From: Congeria kusceri
Lineage: Eukaryota; Mollusca; Bivalvia; Myida; Dreissenidae
NCBI GenBank assembly: GCA_027627225.1
Contig: CM051033.1
Location: forward strand, 52,486,410-52,550,409
Length of the DNA: 64,000 bases
Direction: 5' to 3'
Positions 1 through 11,399 of this stretch are shown here, piece by piece. Numbering within the stretch: the stretch's first letter is position 1; each line of letters opens with the position of its first letter. Under the pieces are notes generated by a model, which saw nothing but the letters and a program-made list of their open reading frames with translations, was not told the DNA's origin and ran no database searches. Position numbers and translations under genes: made by a program.

Positions 1-56
1 CAACTATGAAAAAGTCACTGAGGGATAAGACCATAATCATCTCACTCTTTTTGATA

Positions 57-502
57 TTAAATTAGGCAATGCCAAGTGAAAGCCAATAGTATGGGACAAG
101 TTCCACCTTCTCTCAAATTGGGCGGCCATTGCACTTCAGGCCTTTGTAGTTTTTGGAATAACCACAACTTCATCATTATACTTCTGAAGCTGGGGAGTAA
201 ACACTTCTGGGACAAAATGGCATACACTTTCCATAGCAGCACATAAATATAAAGGTCGTATAACAAAGAGGTGTACGTGACCCCAGATGTCATGTAACTC
301 AGTGCCTTCGCAATCTTTAGGCCAGCAGGAAGGGCGTTACGGAACGTTTTCTTTTCTGAATGCGAGGCGTTGGACGCTGGGGTATGTCATCAAAAATTGT
401 TGGCGTGATCCTCAAATACTGTTTGATCCACAATCGGTAATGTCTTTTCTGTGTCAGGTGAAATGCCAAGACAAGCATGACATCAAGGCAGTGAGAATGC
501 AC
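57..502 (-). pseudogene. PIF/Harbinger-type transposase relic
   Basis: On the minus strand two open stretches (502-317, then 293-57 in another register) read like the N-terminal half of a HARBI1-like DDE transposase. The first has the family's helical pattern F/YLRITPTIFDDI followed by PRIQK and VTPF. The second continues with a GLKIA-type segment and a degraded W-N-x-x-H stretch, where an intact protein would approach the GAIDGKH region. The catalytic DDE residues are not visible, and the two stretches are not in one frame. The relic is cut off by the left window edge. This is a dead or partial transposase; an untransposed HARBI1-like gene is unlikely given the frame breaks. Confidence 0.5.
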
Positions 503-540
503 CTAAAGATCCAATGTCGGGCAAGCAACTGATAATAGGA

Positions 541-1660
541 TTGTAGTTCGGCGTCGTTCGGCGTCCTTCATATACCCCGAACTTTCAATCGGCAACATTT
601 CAGCATTCTGTCGACAACAAATCGGCAACTATTCAGCATGTTCTGCAATGTTACCGCTAGCTTTCCGCACGATCGGAAAACGTTCGGAAGCTAATTCCAA
701 AACTGTCGGCTTTCTTCCGCGTCGCATTCCGTGACTTCGGATAGGTTTCGGGGTTTATACCGCAACCTGTCGTATGCCACTCCGCGAATACATGCTCCGC
801 CCATTTTATTCCGAATGGTTCCCGAAACTAGCACATATTTATCGGCAACCATTACGCAAAGCATCGGGGCTGTAGTGGACGGCAGGTCTTAGCGGTACAT
901 GTACGTGTGAGCTGTCTAGATGTATGTATTTAGGCAAACGTAACTATCAGCATTGAAGTTACTTCGGTAACCGAAGAAATCATATTATAATATTACCAAA
1001 ATGCAAAATAACCAAACACGTGACAGATTTATATGAACCGAACATTGTGTCAATACAAATAGAGTTTAGACATAATTATTATTGTCACATTATTTCACTT
1101 TTTAGTCGTTGTCAAATCCTTTTGTGCTGAGAGCGGTTTATTGTCTTCGGAAAGGAAAATGCATTGAATAATACGAACTTGTTCTTTTTTTTTTTATTAA
1201 AAAGCGCTGTTTTTCGATATTTTCGATGTAATTGAGTACAAATGATATGTTAGCATTTTCCTAATTAATAAAACTTTCCGGAATTAACATCACACCAATA
1301 GCATACAGTCATAAGTGAATTCAACAGAAATGATTATGGCGATAGTAGTGGTAGAAGAAGTTGTAGTAGCAAAAGCAATAGATGTAGTAGTTGTAGTAGA
1401 CGCTTTTGTTGTTGTTTGTTGTGGTAGTACTTTTTATCAGTAGTAGTACAAATGGAGTAAGTAACATTTTGCATTTGCAACATCTTTACACTACACATAT
1501 TTCCTTATGAAATACAAGACAATTAAGAAATAATGTTTTAAATTAATAAATTAAATTAATTCATTCAATTTTTGCATAGACTCTTTATGAATATTAAAAG
1601 GCCCGTGTGTATTCCATCTCCTGAGCAATTGTTTCATCTAGTAAATTAGGTCCGAAAACA
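541..1660. other. Intergenic, no gene seen
   Basis: Bases 541-900 are richer in G+C than their surroundings and contain repeated TCGG/CCGA words. They may be the non-coding flank of the Harbinger relic. Bases 888-1000 form one copy of a dispersed repeat that recurs at 3610-3715. Bases 1335-1450 are a degenerate GTA/TAG-rich stretch. I see no coding exon. Confidence 0.5.
888..1000 (+). repeat. Dispersed repeat, copy 1 (partner at 3610-3715)
   Basis: The stretch around GTTACTTCGGTAACCGAAG, including the preceding AGGCAAACGTAACTAT-like words, is found again at 3610-3715 in the same orientation with scattered mismatches. The core is itself a short palindrome (TTCGGTAACCGAA). Confidence 0.6.
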
Positions 1661-1663
1661 CCT

Positions 1664-2304
1664 TTTGTCATTATTGTCTTGTTATGCAACTCATTAAGTA
1701 CACATTTTGCCAGTATTGTCTTGTTATGCAACCCATTAAGTACACATTTTGCCAGTATTGTCTTGTTATGCAACTCATTAAGTACACATTTTGTCTTGTT
1801 ATGCAACTAATTAAGTACACATTTTGCCAGTATTGTCTTGTTATGCAACTCATTAAGTATACATTTTGTCTTGTTATGCAACTAATTAAGTACACGTTTT
1901 GCCAGTATTGTCTCGTTATGCAACTCATTAAGTACACATTTTGCCAGTATTGTATTGTTATGCAACCCATTAAGTACATATTTTGCCATTATTGTCCTGT
2001 GATGCAAACCATTAAGTACACATTTTGCCATTATTGTATTGTTATGCAACCCATTAAGTACACATTTTGCCATTATCGTCTTTTTATGCAACTCATTAAG
2101 TACACATTTTAGCAGTACTGTCTTGTTATGCAACTCATCAAGTACACATTTTGCCAGTATTGTCTTGTTATGCAACTCATTAAGTACACATTTTGCAGTA
2201 TTGTCTTGTTATGCAACCCATTGAGTACACATTTTGTCATTATTGTCTTGTTATGCAACTCATAAAGTACATATTTTGCCATCATTGTCTTGTTATGCAA
2301 CTCA
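1664..2304 (+). repeat. Minisatellite, 42-bp unit with 33-bp variants
   Basis: About 15 head-to-tail units begin GTTATGCAACTCATTAAGTA and end in CAGTATTGTCTT or CATTATTGTCTT. Most are 42 bp. Two are 33-bp versions that lack the CCAGTATTG block (near 1768 and 1858). Both lengths are multiples of three, so long frames stay open on both strands. These frames translate to 14- and 11-residue repeats and are by-products of the array. The array ends exactly where a GGCGTAAA inverted-repeat end starts at 2305. Confidence 0.9.
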
Positions 2305-3604
2305 GGCGTAAAAAAAAAGTTGTCTGTTTCCTCTAACCCGACCGACAAGATTTTTTTGCCCCTGACCATAAACTTTTGTTTGCCGTTCGGAAATTTTTAT
2401 TTTAAACATTCGCATATTTTCAATAATATTGAACGTTTCGTTATGAAGGCAGTAAGTAGACTGTGATCCGGCCTCTAGACATGTTATTTTAATATTCTAT
2501 TACAACCGTGGAACCAGTCTAGGCAGAACGCCCATAGTATTGGTGTTGTTTCACCGTTTGTATACAATAGTTGACGCCCTTTGTTAAAAGGTGGCCGTCA
2601 TTTGCTTTAGTAAATAAATCGCATTTTGCAAAGTTCTTGGTAGCTTTCCTCCTAAATACTGACAGTAATTGATATTTTTGGGCGCTCATATCACAAGAAC
2701 AAGCGTCCATGTTGCGTATAAAGTTTGAATGTGTGCAGGTGCTTATGAATAATAAATGGCAAAAAAGCGTCTATTGATGCAGGACCTGTGTAATTATCTC
2801 GAAGAGGTGTTGTGACCAGCAACCAATTGTGAAAACGTGTGTGTCGTACATTTTTATCGAGTGCGCGGGGATTCTCTCCCATATGGTCTTCGCCCCCAGA
2901 AGACGTGTTAGTAGGGATATGGGGGATAGTGCAAGATACTAAGACGCGACCAGAGGGTCTTATAGTGCCCGGTGTGAAACACCTAGTACACTTCACCTCG
3001 GTTTAAGGTCTCATGCGAAAAACGAGTTAGTAGCTTAGGGTGTGGCGGGGGATCGAACCTGCGACCCCTGGATTGTGAAGCCAGTGCGTTACCACTAGAC
3101 CACGGAACCGCCTGCAAAAAATGTGAAAACCATATTGAAATATGTTTTTATACCTGCACATTTAATTCAACTTCAAGGAAGGATGTTTCTGGCTATTGTG
3201 GCTTCCCTGGTGCAAGTGTTGAAATCACACTATGAAGAACTACTATTTTTTACAGTGTAACTGTATGTTTAAATTGGAAAAGACCAAGAACAATGCACCC
3301 GCATGGGAAAAGGAAATAGGAATGTCAAATGTGAAGATTGTGAACTTGGAAACTTTGGCTTAGGTTTTCAACTTGTTTTACATAATCTGCCTATTAAATA
3401 CCAAGAGTGTCTTTGTTTTATTATTAGGTTTAATAAGTTATAAAAATTAAGTTATAACCAATTACTAAAAAAGTTGTTAAAGCGGATGTAGATCTGTGCG
3501 TTTTGGGTCACGACGGAAAAAAAGATAACAAAAAAAAAGTTATGCATACCTACCTACCATATTTTTTCCAAGACGTTAGCGGAAACAAACAACTTTTTTT
3601 GGCC
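2305..3604. mobile_element. Inverted-repeat DNA element, about 1.3 kb
   Basis: The left end starts GGCGTAAAAAAAAAGTTGTC. The reverse complement of the right end starts GGCCAAAAAAAGTTGTTTG and continues through GTTTCCGCTAACG, so the two ends form degenerate terminal inverted repeats of about 35 bp. Both flanks read TCA, a possible 3-bp target duplication. The terminal sequence matches the family of the 332-bp element at 6500-6831. No transposase is readable inside. A tRNA-derived sequence is nested at 3041-3112. Harbinger-like affinity is inferred from the GG ends and the 3-bp duplication. Confidence 0.5.
3041..3112 (-). repeat. tRNA-derived SINE head or tRNA pseudogene
   Basis: Read on the minus strand there is an A-box-like GTGGTCTAGTGGTAACGC, an anticodon-arm-like segment with loop TTCACAA (CAC, Val-like), and a B-box-like GCAGGTTCGATCCCC. 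Stem pairing is imperfect in the anticodon and T arms, so this is not a working tRNA. A body of about 200-250 bp continues toward lower coordinates, as in a tRNA-derived SINE. Confidence 0.6.
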
Positions 3605-6490
3605 TCATTTAGCCGGTACATTGATATGAGATGTCTACGGTATGTTTTTACGCAAACATAACTATATGCAGTGACATTACTTCGGTAACCGAAGAAATAT
3701 GATATATTACCCAATGCAGCAGTAGTATAAGTAGTAGTAGGGTCTACAAGGAAAAATAACAAATTACATTAATGCATTTATGTCATTGCAATCTCAGTAT
3801 TTATAACTTGCTTAATTATTTATACACTGTTGCTATTGTTGTCTTGCTTGATTACAAAACAAGTTGAACCGGATTACGTACAACTGTTGTTTTTGAATTG
3901 TTCTTATTACAAAAAATACACTACATAATAAATGCCCTAAATAGCTGGTCTGTTTCCTTCAAAGCTTTACATGCAAACCTATCCGTAAAATATAAACGTC
4001 TTAAACAGTTGAAAATGTAGCAATTCAGTACTTCAAACCATGTTTCTCATTACACGTACATTCACTACCTTTAACCCGGTAATTGGCAGAGAGCTGTAAT
4101 AAATACCTCATCAGACATTAAACCTACTTACAAAATAACATAGACACATATCAATTAAGTTGATAATCTACATGGAAAACCAACTGTCAGATCCGTGGTA
4201 ATTTACTCTTCGGAAACGAGATAGTTTTATTCGCAATTTCAAAAAACAATCCTTTGTTATTTGTCGATAACCATGGCTATAGTTGAGATTTCAAAAACGA
4301 ATTTTTAAACTTTGTGATTGGTCTTGAAATATGTACTGGAAAACCCTGTGTTCTGTTTGAATAAAAATGTGAACGCATATTATTGTATAAAATTACATAA
4401 CCGGTAATTTATGAGGACTGTAATTTGTAAGCTTACGTCCATAAATTTAATTATCCACTATTTTGTAATATATCAATATTGCGAAACATGCCATTTCGTT
4501 TGGAACTGTTGATCGAATAAAAGTGCTAATAACACGTGTAAGATATATTTCTTTATCAAAAGCTGCCTTTTGCTTTTTCAATCTGTACGCCAATGTCTAC
4601 ATTAGTAGGTCTAAATATGACACTGATTGCGGTTAAACATGGAGATTGTGAATTCTAGTTATAACGAAATTCAGGAATGGTATATTCGCAGTGCTACATG
4701 TACGCCTTGTAGGCCCGGGCCTACAACGTTTTCTCAAAAGTGAAACAAATAAATGGCCTAAACAATGCAATAAAAATCGAATGCTAAGGGGGGTTAAGGG
4801 TAGAACGCTTTAATTCCTTATTAAGATATCGATTATAAGACGATCTAAATATAAGTTTCATTTACGAAAGGTGCCTTTTGACACAAATAGAAATAGACTT
4901 AAGCGGATTATTAAAGTAAGTATCTAAATATTTTCGCGTTCTTGGGATCGCTCGATCATATTCGTACAATACAAAAAAGTACTTAGTAAAACATACCGTT
5001 CTAGCTCGCTACTAATTCTTAAGTAAATATATCCACACCCTAGTACCTGCGCCAAGGTTCAGTGAAAATGATAAAATATAGACAGTGGGTATATATACCT
5101 TTGTTCGGGGATGCTATATTATTGTTTTGTTTTCTAAATATTTCAGATAATATATAAAGATGTCAACAGCAATAAAGATTTGGCACAGGAAATACCACAT
5201 TAAAGACATGTATAATAAATATATGTGATTTAAAGTTGAAATTAAAGTAAAATCAATGACTACTTTCGAGCTTAAACAGAATTGTTTCAATATATAGTTT
5301 AGTTTACAAAGATCTAAACTGACAAACATTTTGTTCAATGTTACATAAGCAATCACACCAAATTTCATTTTGTTATATACATTGTTTTAGAAAGATATTT
5401 AATACGTGATAAAGTAGAGGGGTGCCCAAAACGTTGGCACCATTTTCGAGCGATTAAATACATTCCAGGTACCACATGTCAGCGAAACGTAAGTGACACA
5501 ATGTCGGCATCTCTTGCCTTTTTGGTTCGCAACGCAATCATAAGAGTATAATTCACAATAGTTGGTGTAAAAGACATGTTCGTCCGTTCGTCCGTTCGTT
5601 CGTATTAATGGAGAAAATAAACAGTGCATAGTACATTTAAAAATACAACCGATAAGCATGTGTGAGTAATTTAATGACATTGACTTTAAAAGGAGACAAT
5701 TACACTTCGGTAAATAATTAATATATATATAATTATTGATGTGATTGTGTGTGTATCTGAATGTAGTCAGCTATGAATTTCACACGTTTAAAGACGTTTC
5801 TTAAATGTATAACATTGAATAGTGGACAGGCACATCAAACAACGCCAATGTGCAACGTGCGAGCGGTCGTTCCGCGGCATGAAGAGGCTCAAAACGTATC
5901 TGCGATCAACCATGTACAGACAGGCTTTCCAACCTCTGCAATGATGCACATATATAGGGAGAAAGCTATTGACATTGAACAAGTCATTAATACATTTTCG
6001 GCCGTCAAAAGTTGTAAAATGGAGTTCTATTAAAAGTGACGACATACATAATTAAAACTTAAACTTTCTTGCAGTGAGCCACCTTAAGCAACGAACGTGA
6101 AAGCATATAGTTAAAGCCCATGTTGTACGCACTATATGTATACTTTTTATAACTATTTTGTTTGAAGGACCTGTAAATTAAATGAATTTGATGAAGGTTA
6201 GAGTAAGAACGTGTTGTTTATTATTTATCGGTTTATAGTTTCACATATATCCGCATTATTCATACAGTCATATGAATTTATAAATGTTAAAGCACACATT
6301 TATTTGACAATCTTCTAACTTCGTATCTTGACCTTTTGCCCGGGCCTACAACACGAAAATGGCCTAGCTACGCCATTGTATATTCGTCTTTTAAAATTAT
6401 TAAGCGAATGCAAAGATGCGAGAACAGAAGTCAAAAGTGTTTTATGTGTTATATATACTACTATGTTGTATACAATTGTAAAGTTCAGTT
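3605..6490. other. Intergenic, repeats only
   Basis: Bases 3610-3715 are the second copy of the dispersed repeat at 888-1000. A CCCGGGCCTACAAC word occurs near 4712 and again near 6338, suggesting fragments of one repeat family. Bases 5579-5602 are a short CCGTTCGT tandem. An open frame at 5773-6033 (+) has no recognisable domain or splice context. I see no supported gene. Confidence 0.45.
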
Positions 6491-6499
6491 ACATAATTA

Positions 6500-6831
6500 G
6501 GCGTAAAAAATATGTTTGTTTCAGGTTACCCGACCTACCCTAAAGAAATGCCCCTACCCTAGAACATTTTATTGAGTTTGTCAGATATTGTTTGTTTTAT
6601 TTTCATTTTTTTCAAGAATTAAATGTTTCCTGGATAAATAAATGTTTTGTTTTGATAGCATCCGCTTATCAACAATATTTTAGGATATTACTGATATCTT
6701 TTGAATATATATTCAGTTTTAGAATCTTCAAGTTGACCATTTACCGAATAAAATAAAAATAAAATAAATCCCGAACTACCTGCCCTAATTTTTCGGGCAT
6801 GTAACCTGAAACAAACAAATTTGTTTACGCC
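6500..6831. mobile_element. 332-bp MITE with TTA target duplication
   Basis: The left end GGCGTAAAAAATATGTTTG continues to TTTCAGGTTAC. The reverse complement of the right end starts GGCGTAAACAAATTTGTTTG and also continues to TTTCAGGTTAC. The arms are about 30 bp with two mismatches and one indel. The element is bounded by TTA at 6497-6499 and TTA at 6832-6834. A TWA duplication and GG-starting arms are typical of PIF/Harbinger MITEs, and a Harbinger transposase relic lies at the start of the window. Confidence 0.75.
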
Positions 6832-6834
6832 TTA

Positions 6835-8061
6835 GCAGTGTTTGATGCGTTGATATAATTTGAGTATTAGTCGTTTTGTTTAAGTAAATTAAAAATATAG
6901 GTTCCATATTAATTTCTGATAACAATTGTTTAGAATGCTTCATTGTACTTTGGATTTTACTTTAAAATGAGTTCTTCTAGGAATGTATCTGTAGACAGGT
7001 CCGGTGACTTGAAAGAGATTGTGCCCAGATTTCCGATTATAACGTATTATAGTTAAATTGTGTATATACGATCTTTCATATCAAATATCTTCAAAATAAG
7101 CAGATGAGAGTGACTATAAAATTTGAAAGCAAACAGAAAAACATAAACATGACAAAGGAAACACTTCAATATGAAATAAATCAACAAGTACTAGGACAAG
7201 ACTTTTGCATCGTTTATTAGTGCTGTGTAACCTAGCCTAACTTTCAAGTCAAAACGTACATACATGTATATGAGTTTCCGCTTGTACAGAAGAAAAGTAT
7301 TTGGTGATTAAAAATAGCTTAGTGTACGTTTAGAATGTTTGTTCTTAACTTTTATTTCATTTTAAATAGAAATATATGCTAATTAACTTTATTTTTTAAT
7401 TGTATATATGCCACTATATCTGCTGTAATATCGTACATACGCACTGTAAACAGTAGATACTTTTAAACAAGATGTGACGTTTGGTAAGAAAATTAAAAAA
7501 AATACTGGTAATTTATTTTTTATATTATTAATTCTATAATATGGTGTATATCGTGTTTTTTTTCAGAATAAAATTGTTCTATACACGACTAAGGTGTTAT
7601 ATGAAGAAATGAAGTATAAAGCCCTTTAAACAAACTGCATTATTTTGCTTTGTAAGAAAGACTGTGTAAACAATGGTTATCCAAAATATTCACAATTCTG
7701 ACGTTAAAACTTAAACATGAAACCAATTTACCATTTAACACATCATACCATACATTAATTTTTTGTTATCTCAGAATGCCTAAACTCTTTTTCAATAATA
7801 TATACCTTATTTCAACCGTTATTAAATGACAGTATTGAAATCTTAATTTAGGATTTATTTTGAAGAAATTCCCCCCTTGAAGCCCTTTTCGTTGACATAG
7901 TCTCTTTAAGTCCGTCATTCCAACATCAATATATGAACACAGAAGAACACAAACCGGTCAAATGACAGGCAATTGGACATGATCTCCTTCGTGAAAACAT
8001 GCACTACATGGACATAAGTATACTCCTGTATTTTCCACGGCGAAGAAAACATGTGTCGTAC
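6835..8061. other. Intergenic or intronic, nothing recognised
   Basis: AT-rich sequence with no exon-like open frame and no clear repeat. If the transmembrane exon at 8062-8183 is real, this is downstream intron of that minus-strand gene. Confidence 0.4.
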
Positions 8062-8183
8062 CTGGCGAACGTCCATCATCCTTATCGTCCTTTCGTACGA
8101 GAAGCGTGGCGAGAACTACGACTATGATGATCAGGCAGAGGATCATGATCGCAATGAGCACGTGCAGGAACCCGTATTCCTTC
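8062..8183 (-). CDS. Orphan exon: transmembrane segment of a membrane protein
   Basis: On the minus strand a good acceptor (TTTGTTTCCAG) precedes 122 bases that end at a consensus donor (CCAG/GTACGA). Entry is phase 2 and exit phase 1. The 40 codons start KEYGFLHVL and give one strongly hydrophobic helix of about 21 residues (VLIAIMILCLIIIVVVLATL). A basic/acidic juxtamembrane stretch, LVRKDDKDDGRSP, follows, as expected for the inside face of a single-pass protein. The exon is clearly richer in G+C than its surroundings. I do not recognise the family. No companion exon was found within several kilobases on the same strand, so the gene would have long introns. It differs in length and entry phase from the TM exons of genes A, B and C. 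Confidence 0.55.
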
Positions 8184-9033
8184 CTGGAAACAAAGCAGGG
8201 CATAGTGAGTTATCCAATCAGCTGTTGGAATCTATTGAATAGGAATTGCATTGGTTGTAAAGTGAATCTGATGCTTTTGCATACGTACCAAATGCATTTA
8301 AAAATTATTTAAAGAGTGCAATTTCATATATTTTGTTTCGTTATAACATGCTTTATATATGTATTACTATATTATACAATTGCAATCGCTGTAATATGAT
8401 AATCAGCTTTTTGAATGTATTTAAATTGCAATATGAGAATATGTGTATTTCCATATATTATAGTTGCATTCGCAAAATTTGTAGTAGGCTAGGCATAGGT
8501 AATATGTATACATCAAAATGCATACATTTTAAGTTCAAATGTGTATGTTATATGTCGTGTTGCAATTATTACATACGCTTTTGTGTAGATTTAAGGCGCA
8601 ATTGCACAAAATATGAGATGTAATAACGTTGCTGTGTCATTGCACCCTTATTCTCACTGCATAGATAATGGTTGTTACCAATTAAATTATAGGTTCCATT
8701 GCATGTGGTAAACATGTGATTTGTAAATGTAATTTGATGCATTAAATGCACCATTGCGTAGAGTATGTATTTCATTACTTTATTTATAGGTGCAATTGAA
8801 TAGATTACAGTTATCACCGGTTACATTATAGGTGTCATTGAAGGGTTTTAAAGTGTCCTCGCATTGAATGTATTGGAGTCATTGCATAAATTATAAACAT
8901 TGCATAGGTTATATATGTGTCATCACATTGATTATATAGGTGTCATTGCATAGAGTACATAGACGTAATGACAGTGCAATAATTATATAGGTGTTATTGT
9001 ATTGATTTTATTGTTGACATGGCATTGATTATA

Positions 9034-9626
9034 GTGCGAAATTATTAACCTGACACTCATTAATCTTCATACAACCCGTATGTGTGTTCGGTTGTTTGCG
9101 TTGTTTGGGACGAGTTTCTGTTATAGGAATCTATGTTGATATAGATTTAAATACGGGGTAGCGAGAGTGATATTTAATGGTCGTGTGGTATAAGGGCTAG
9201 CGCCGCACGCCATTGAACCGAATTCAATTCTTTCTGACAGCAACGCTTTGTAAAATGTTTATGAGTTATTCTTAAAATATGCATATCATGAGATATTAAT
9301 TAAAAAAATGTTTTTTTGATCTGATTAATATTTGTTTCTTTCATTTTGCATTATTCATACAGAAATGCATGATGCATGTAAAGTATCTATTTTTTATAAT
9401 AAATAGTGTGTAAAATGTCGACGCCGGGACTCGAACTCCAAACTTCGCATCGCAAGCGCGGCATCTGTTCCACTACACCATTTTCGCTTTACGATAAATA
9501 AACATATACAATATTAATTTGCACTGTAGAATTGGCTATGATACGTTCGATTCTTGCGTTAGTATCTATAAATAAATCCCGATTGCATACGGAATATTTA
9601 TGAGTGTCAAGTTAATATTTTCGCAC
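9034..9626. mobile_element. 593-bp inverted-repeat element in a minisatellite
   Basis: The arms are 31 bp with three mismatches: the left starts GTGCGAAATTATTAAC, and the reverse complement of the right starts GTGCGAAAATATTAAC. Both then continue through TGACACTCAT. The flanks are TATA at 9030-9033 and TATA at 9627-9630, a plausible 4-bp target duplication. Inside are a tRNA-like sequence on the plus strand near 9180-9232 and another on the minus strand at 9417-9488. No transposase is readable, so this is a non-autonomous element. Confidence 0.7.
9417..9488 (-). repeat. tRNA-like sequence (Ala-like) in SINE or pseudogene form
   Basis: Minus-strand reading shows an A-box-like TGGTGTAGTGGAACAGATG, an anticodon arm with loop CTTGCGA (TGC), and a B-box-like GGAGTTCGAGTCCCGGCG. 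One anticodon-stem pair is a mismatch and one is a wobble. It lies inside the 9034-9626 element, so a transposed tRNA-derived sequence is more likely than a functional gene. Confidence 0.5.
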
Positions 9627-9756
9627 TATATATAAGTGATATTGCACTGATCATAAATGTGTAATTGCATAGGTTATGTAGGTTTTATTGCTTAGATTGT
9701 TTGTGTCAAGGTACAGGATACTGTTTCATTGCGTAGGTAGTTACTGTCACTACATA

Positions 9757-9904
9757 GCTTGTATATGGGGTTACGCTAAACTAATTATCGCTAGCTTGTG
9801 TATGGGGTTACGCTAAACTAATTATCGCTAGCTTGTATATGGGGTTACGCTAAACTAATTATCGCTAGCTTGTATACGGGGTTACGCTAAACTAATTATC
9901 GCAC
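9757..9904 (+). repeat. 37-bp tandem repeat, four copies
   Basis: Four nearly identical copies of a 37-bp unit start GCTTGTATATGGGGTTACGC and end ATTATCGCTA. They are direct and contiguous, so this is an ordinary minisatellite with no spacers. Confidence 0.9.
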
Positions 9905-10640
9905 TTCAGCAGGACACATATTTCCAATTAAATATTACACAACCGTGTATTGGCAAGCGATTAAATATTACACAACCGTGCATTTGCAAGTGGTCAGAAT
10001 GCGGTTGGCATTAATTACATCATTATACTTGGAAACTATCACAGAGGGCTTTTATATGTCTAGCTAGCGAATAAATATTAAATTCAGTACGTTTGACTTA
10101 CGGTGTAATTTTTCGAAGAAACACAACACAACATTTGTCTTTTATTTCTAAATTTGAAAGAAAAGGTGAAATATCCTCCTAAAACGACCAGACGTGCACA
10201 TTCTAAAAAAAGAAACGAAATACGCCAGGAGTTTATGTCATTTTACTTATTATGGGACCCCACTGCGATATGATTTACTGGTTCCTAACCTAAGTGCAGA
10301 CCCTTTCTACGTAGCATGCCGAATGTTATCAGTTTATCAGCCTGACAGACACTCTACATTCAACCATGTTTTACATACTCCCCCACTGTGAACGCCCTAG
10401 TGATCGGTTATCTCCTAATGAGAAGCGTAAGAATGCAATGATACGCATCCCGTTGTTTCGAATTACGCATCATTTCGTCACTTGCACTCAGATGACCGTC
10501 CATATTTTAGTAAGATAACAAAAATAGCTGACATATCTACTGCTGTAGTGTGCTCAGAGTGGTGGAATACTCTTCCAACAGTCTTGAAACATATTAATGA
10601 TGAAACTGTATTCAGACATAATAAAGGACATATGTTTGTA
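9905..10640 (+). pseudogene. Intergenic, possible end of a non-LTR reverse transcriptase
   Basis: Bases 9940-9990 contain a short imperfect direct repeat (ATTAAATATTACACAACCGTG). From about 10482 the plus frame reads RPYFSKITKIADIST, then WWNTLP about a dozen residues later. The WNxLP pattern after a basic/aromatic stretch is common at the C-terminus of CR1/Jockey-type ORF2 proteins. The match is short, and the preceding frame is broken by stops near 10390-10450. Treat this as a weak suggestion. Confidence 0.25.
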
Positions 10641-10647
10641 AGAAACA

Positions 10648-10713
10648 ATACTATTACTACTGCTACTGCTACTGCTACTACTACTTCTACTGCTACTACC
10701 ACTTCTACTACTG

Positions 10714-10790
<77 letters not shown>

Positions 10791-10848
10791 GCTACTAATG
10801 ATACTACTACTGCTACTACTACTACTACCACTACTACCACTGCTGATG

Positions 10849-10887
<39 letters not shown>

Positions 10888-10888
10888 T

Positions 10889-10941
<53 letters not shown>

Positions 10942-11085
10942 ATTCTACTACTTCTACTACTAAAACAACAACAACTACTACTAATGATACTTCTACTTCT
11001 ACTACTAATAACAACAACAATAACAACAATAATAATAATGATGATAATAATCATAATAATAATAATAATAATAATAATGACTCGA
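10648..11085 (+). repeat. (ACT)n array passing into (AAC/AAT)n
   Basis: About 330 bp of imperfect ACT trinucleotides, interrupted by GCT, ACC and ATT variants, run into AAC/AAT trinucleotides. Open frames in all registers here (poly-Thr, poly-Leu, poly-Val, poly-Ser) only reflect the period of three. Confidence 0.95.
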
Positions 11086-11208
11086 ATTTTGCGTTGAGCT
11101 TAACGGCTTACTGCTTCGATATATCTACATAAAAGCAGGAATGTCTTGTAATTTAGTCACATTTCCACAAACAAGCTAACAAACGGTAGGGAATACAAAT
11201 GAGACATA

Positions 11209-11399
11209 TCGTGGGAAAACCGGGATTAATGCACGTGCGCACAGGCTAATCCGGGACGACACTTTTCGCCTGCAGTGGATTTATGTTTAGACGAGACTTC
11301 CTTTAAACAGAAAATACCATAAGAATGGAAAGTGCCGTCTCGGATTAGCCTGTGCTGACGACAGTTTAAGCACATGCATCAAGCCCGGTTTTCCCACGA
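11209..11399. mobile_element. 191-bp MITE with TCGTGGGAAAACCGGG arms
   Basis: The left arm begins TCGTGGGAAAACCGGGATTA. The reverse complement of the right arm begins TCGTGGGAAAACCGGGCTTG. Homology runs about 30 bp with three mismatches, and secondary internal repeats (GGATTAGCCTGTGC and its complement) follow. From memory this element family is extremely common in Dreissena sequences. I could not identify a clear target duplication. Confidence 0.75.

Larger units (their letters stand above)
8620..9756 (+). repeat. Degenerate 22-28 bp minisatellite, interrupted
   Basis: Imperfect copies of a unit resembling GGTGTCATTGCATAGATTAT recur from about 8620 to 9033 and again from 9627 to 9756. The interruption is the inverted-repeat element at 9034-9626. 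The units are diverged and vary in length, so the array is old. Confidence 0.6.

Noticed and set aside
1684..2369. Repetitive 14-residue-repeat proteins in several frames
   Set aside because: Products of 42- and 33-bp minisatellite units; open on both strands and in more than one frame, with no start or splice context.
3041..3112. Functional tRNA gene (also 9417-9488, 31440-31512, 51557-51634)
   Set aside because: Mismatched stems and SINE bodies or nested positions show tRNA-derived repeats or pseudogenes.
9757..9904. Four 37-bp repeats considered as a CRISPR array
   Set aside because: The copies are directly adjacent with no unique spacers, in a eukaryotic context.
10482..11132. Long Thr-, Ser-, Val- and Leu-rich open frames on both strands
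   Set aside because: They are translations of an ACT/AAC/AAT trinucleotide array; frames stay open only because the period is three.
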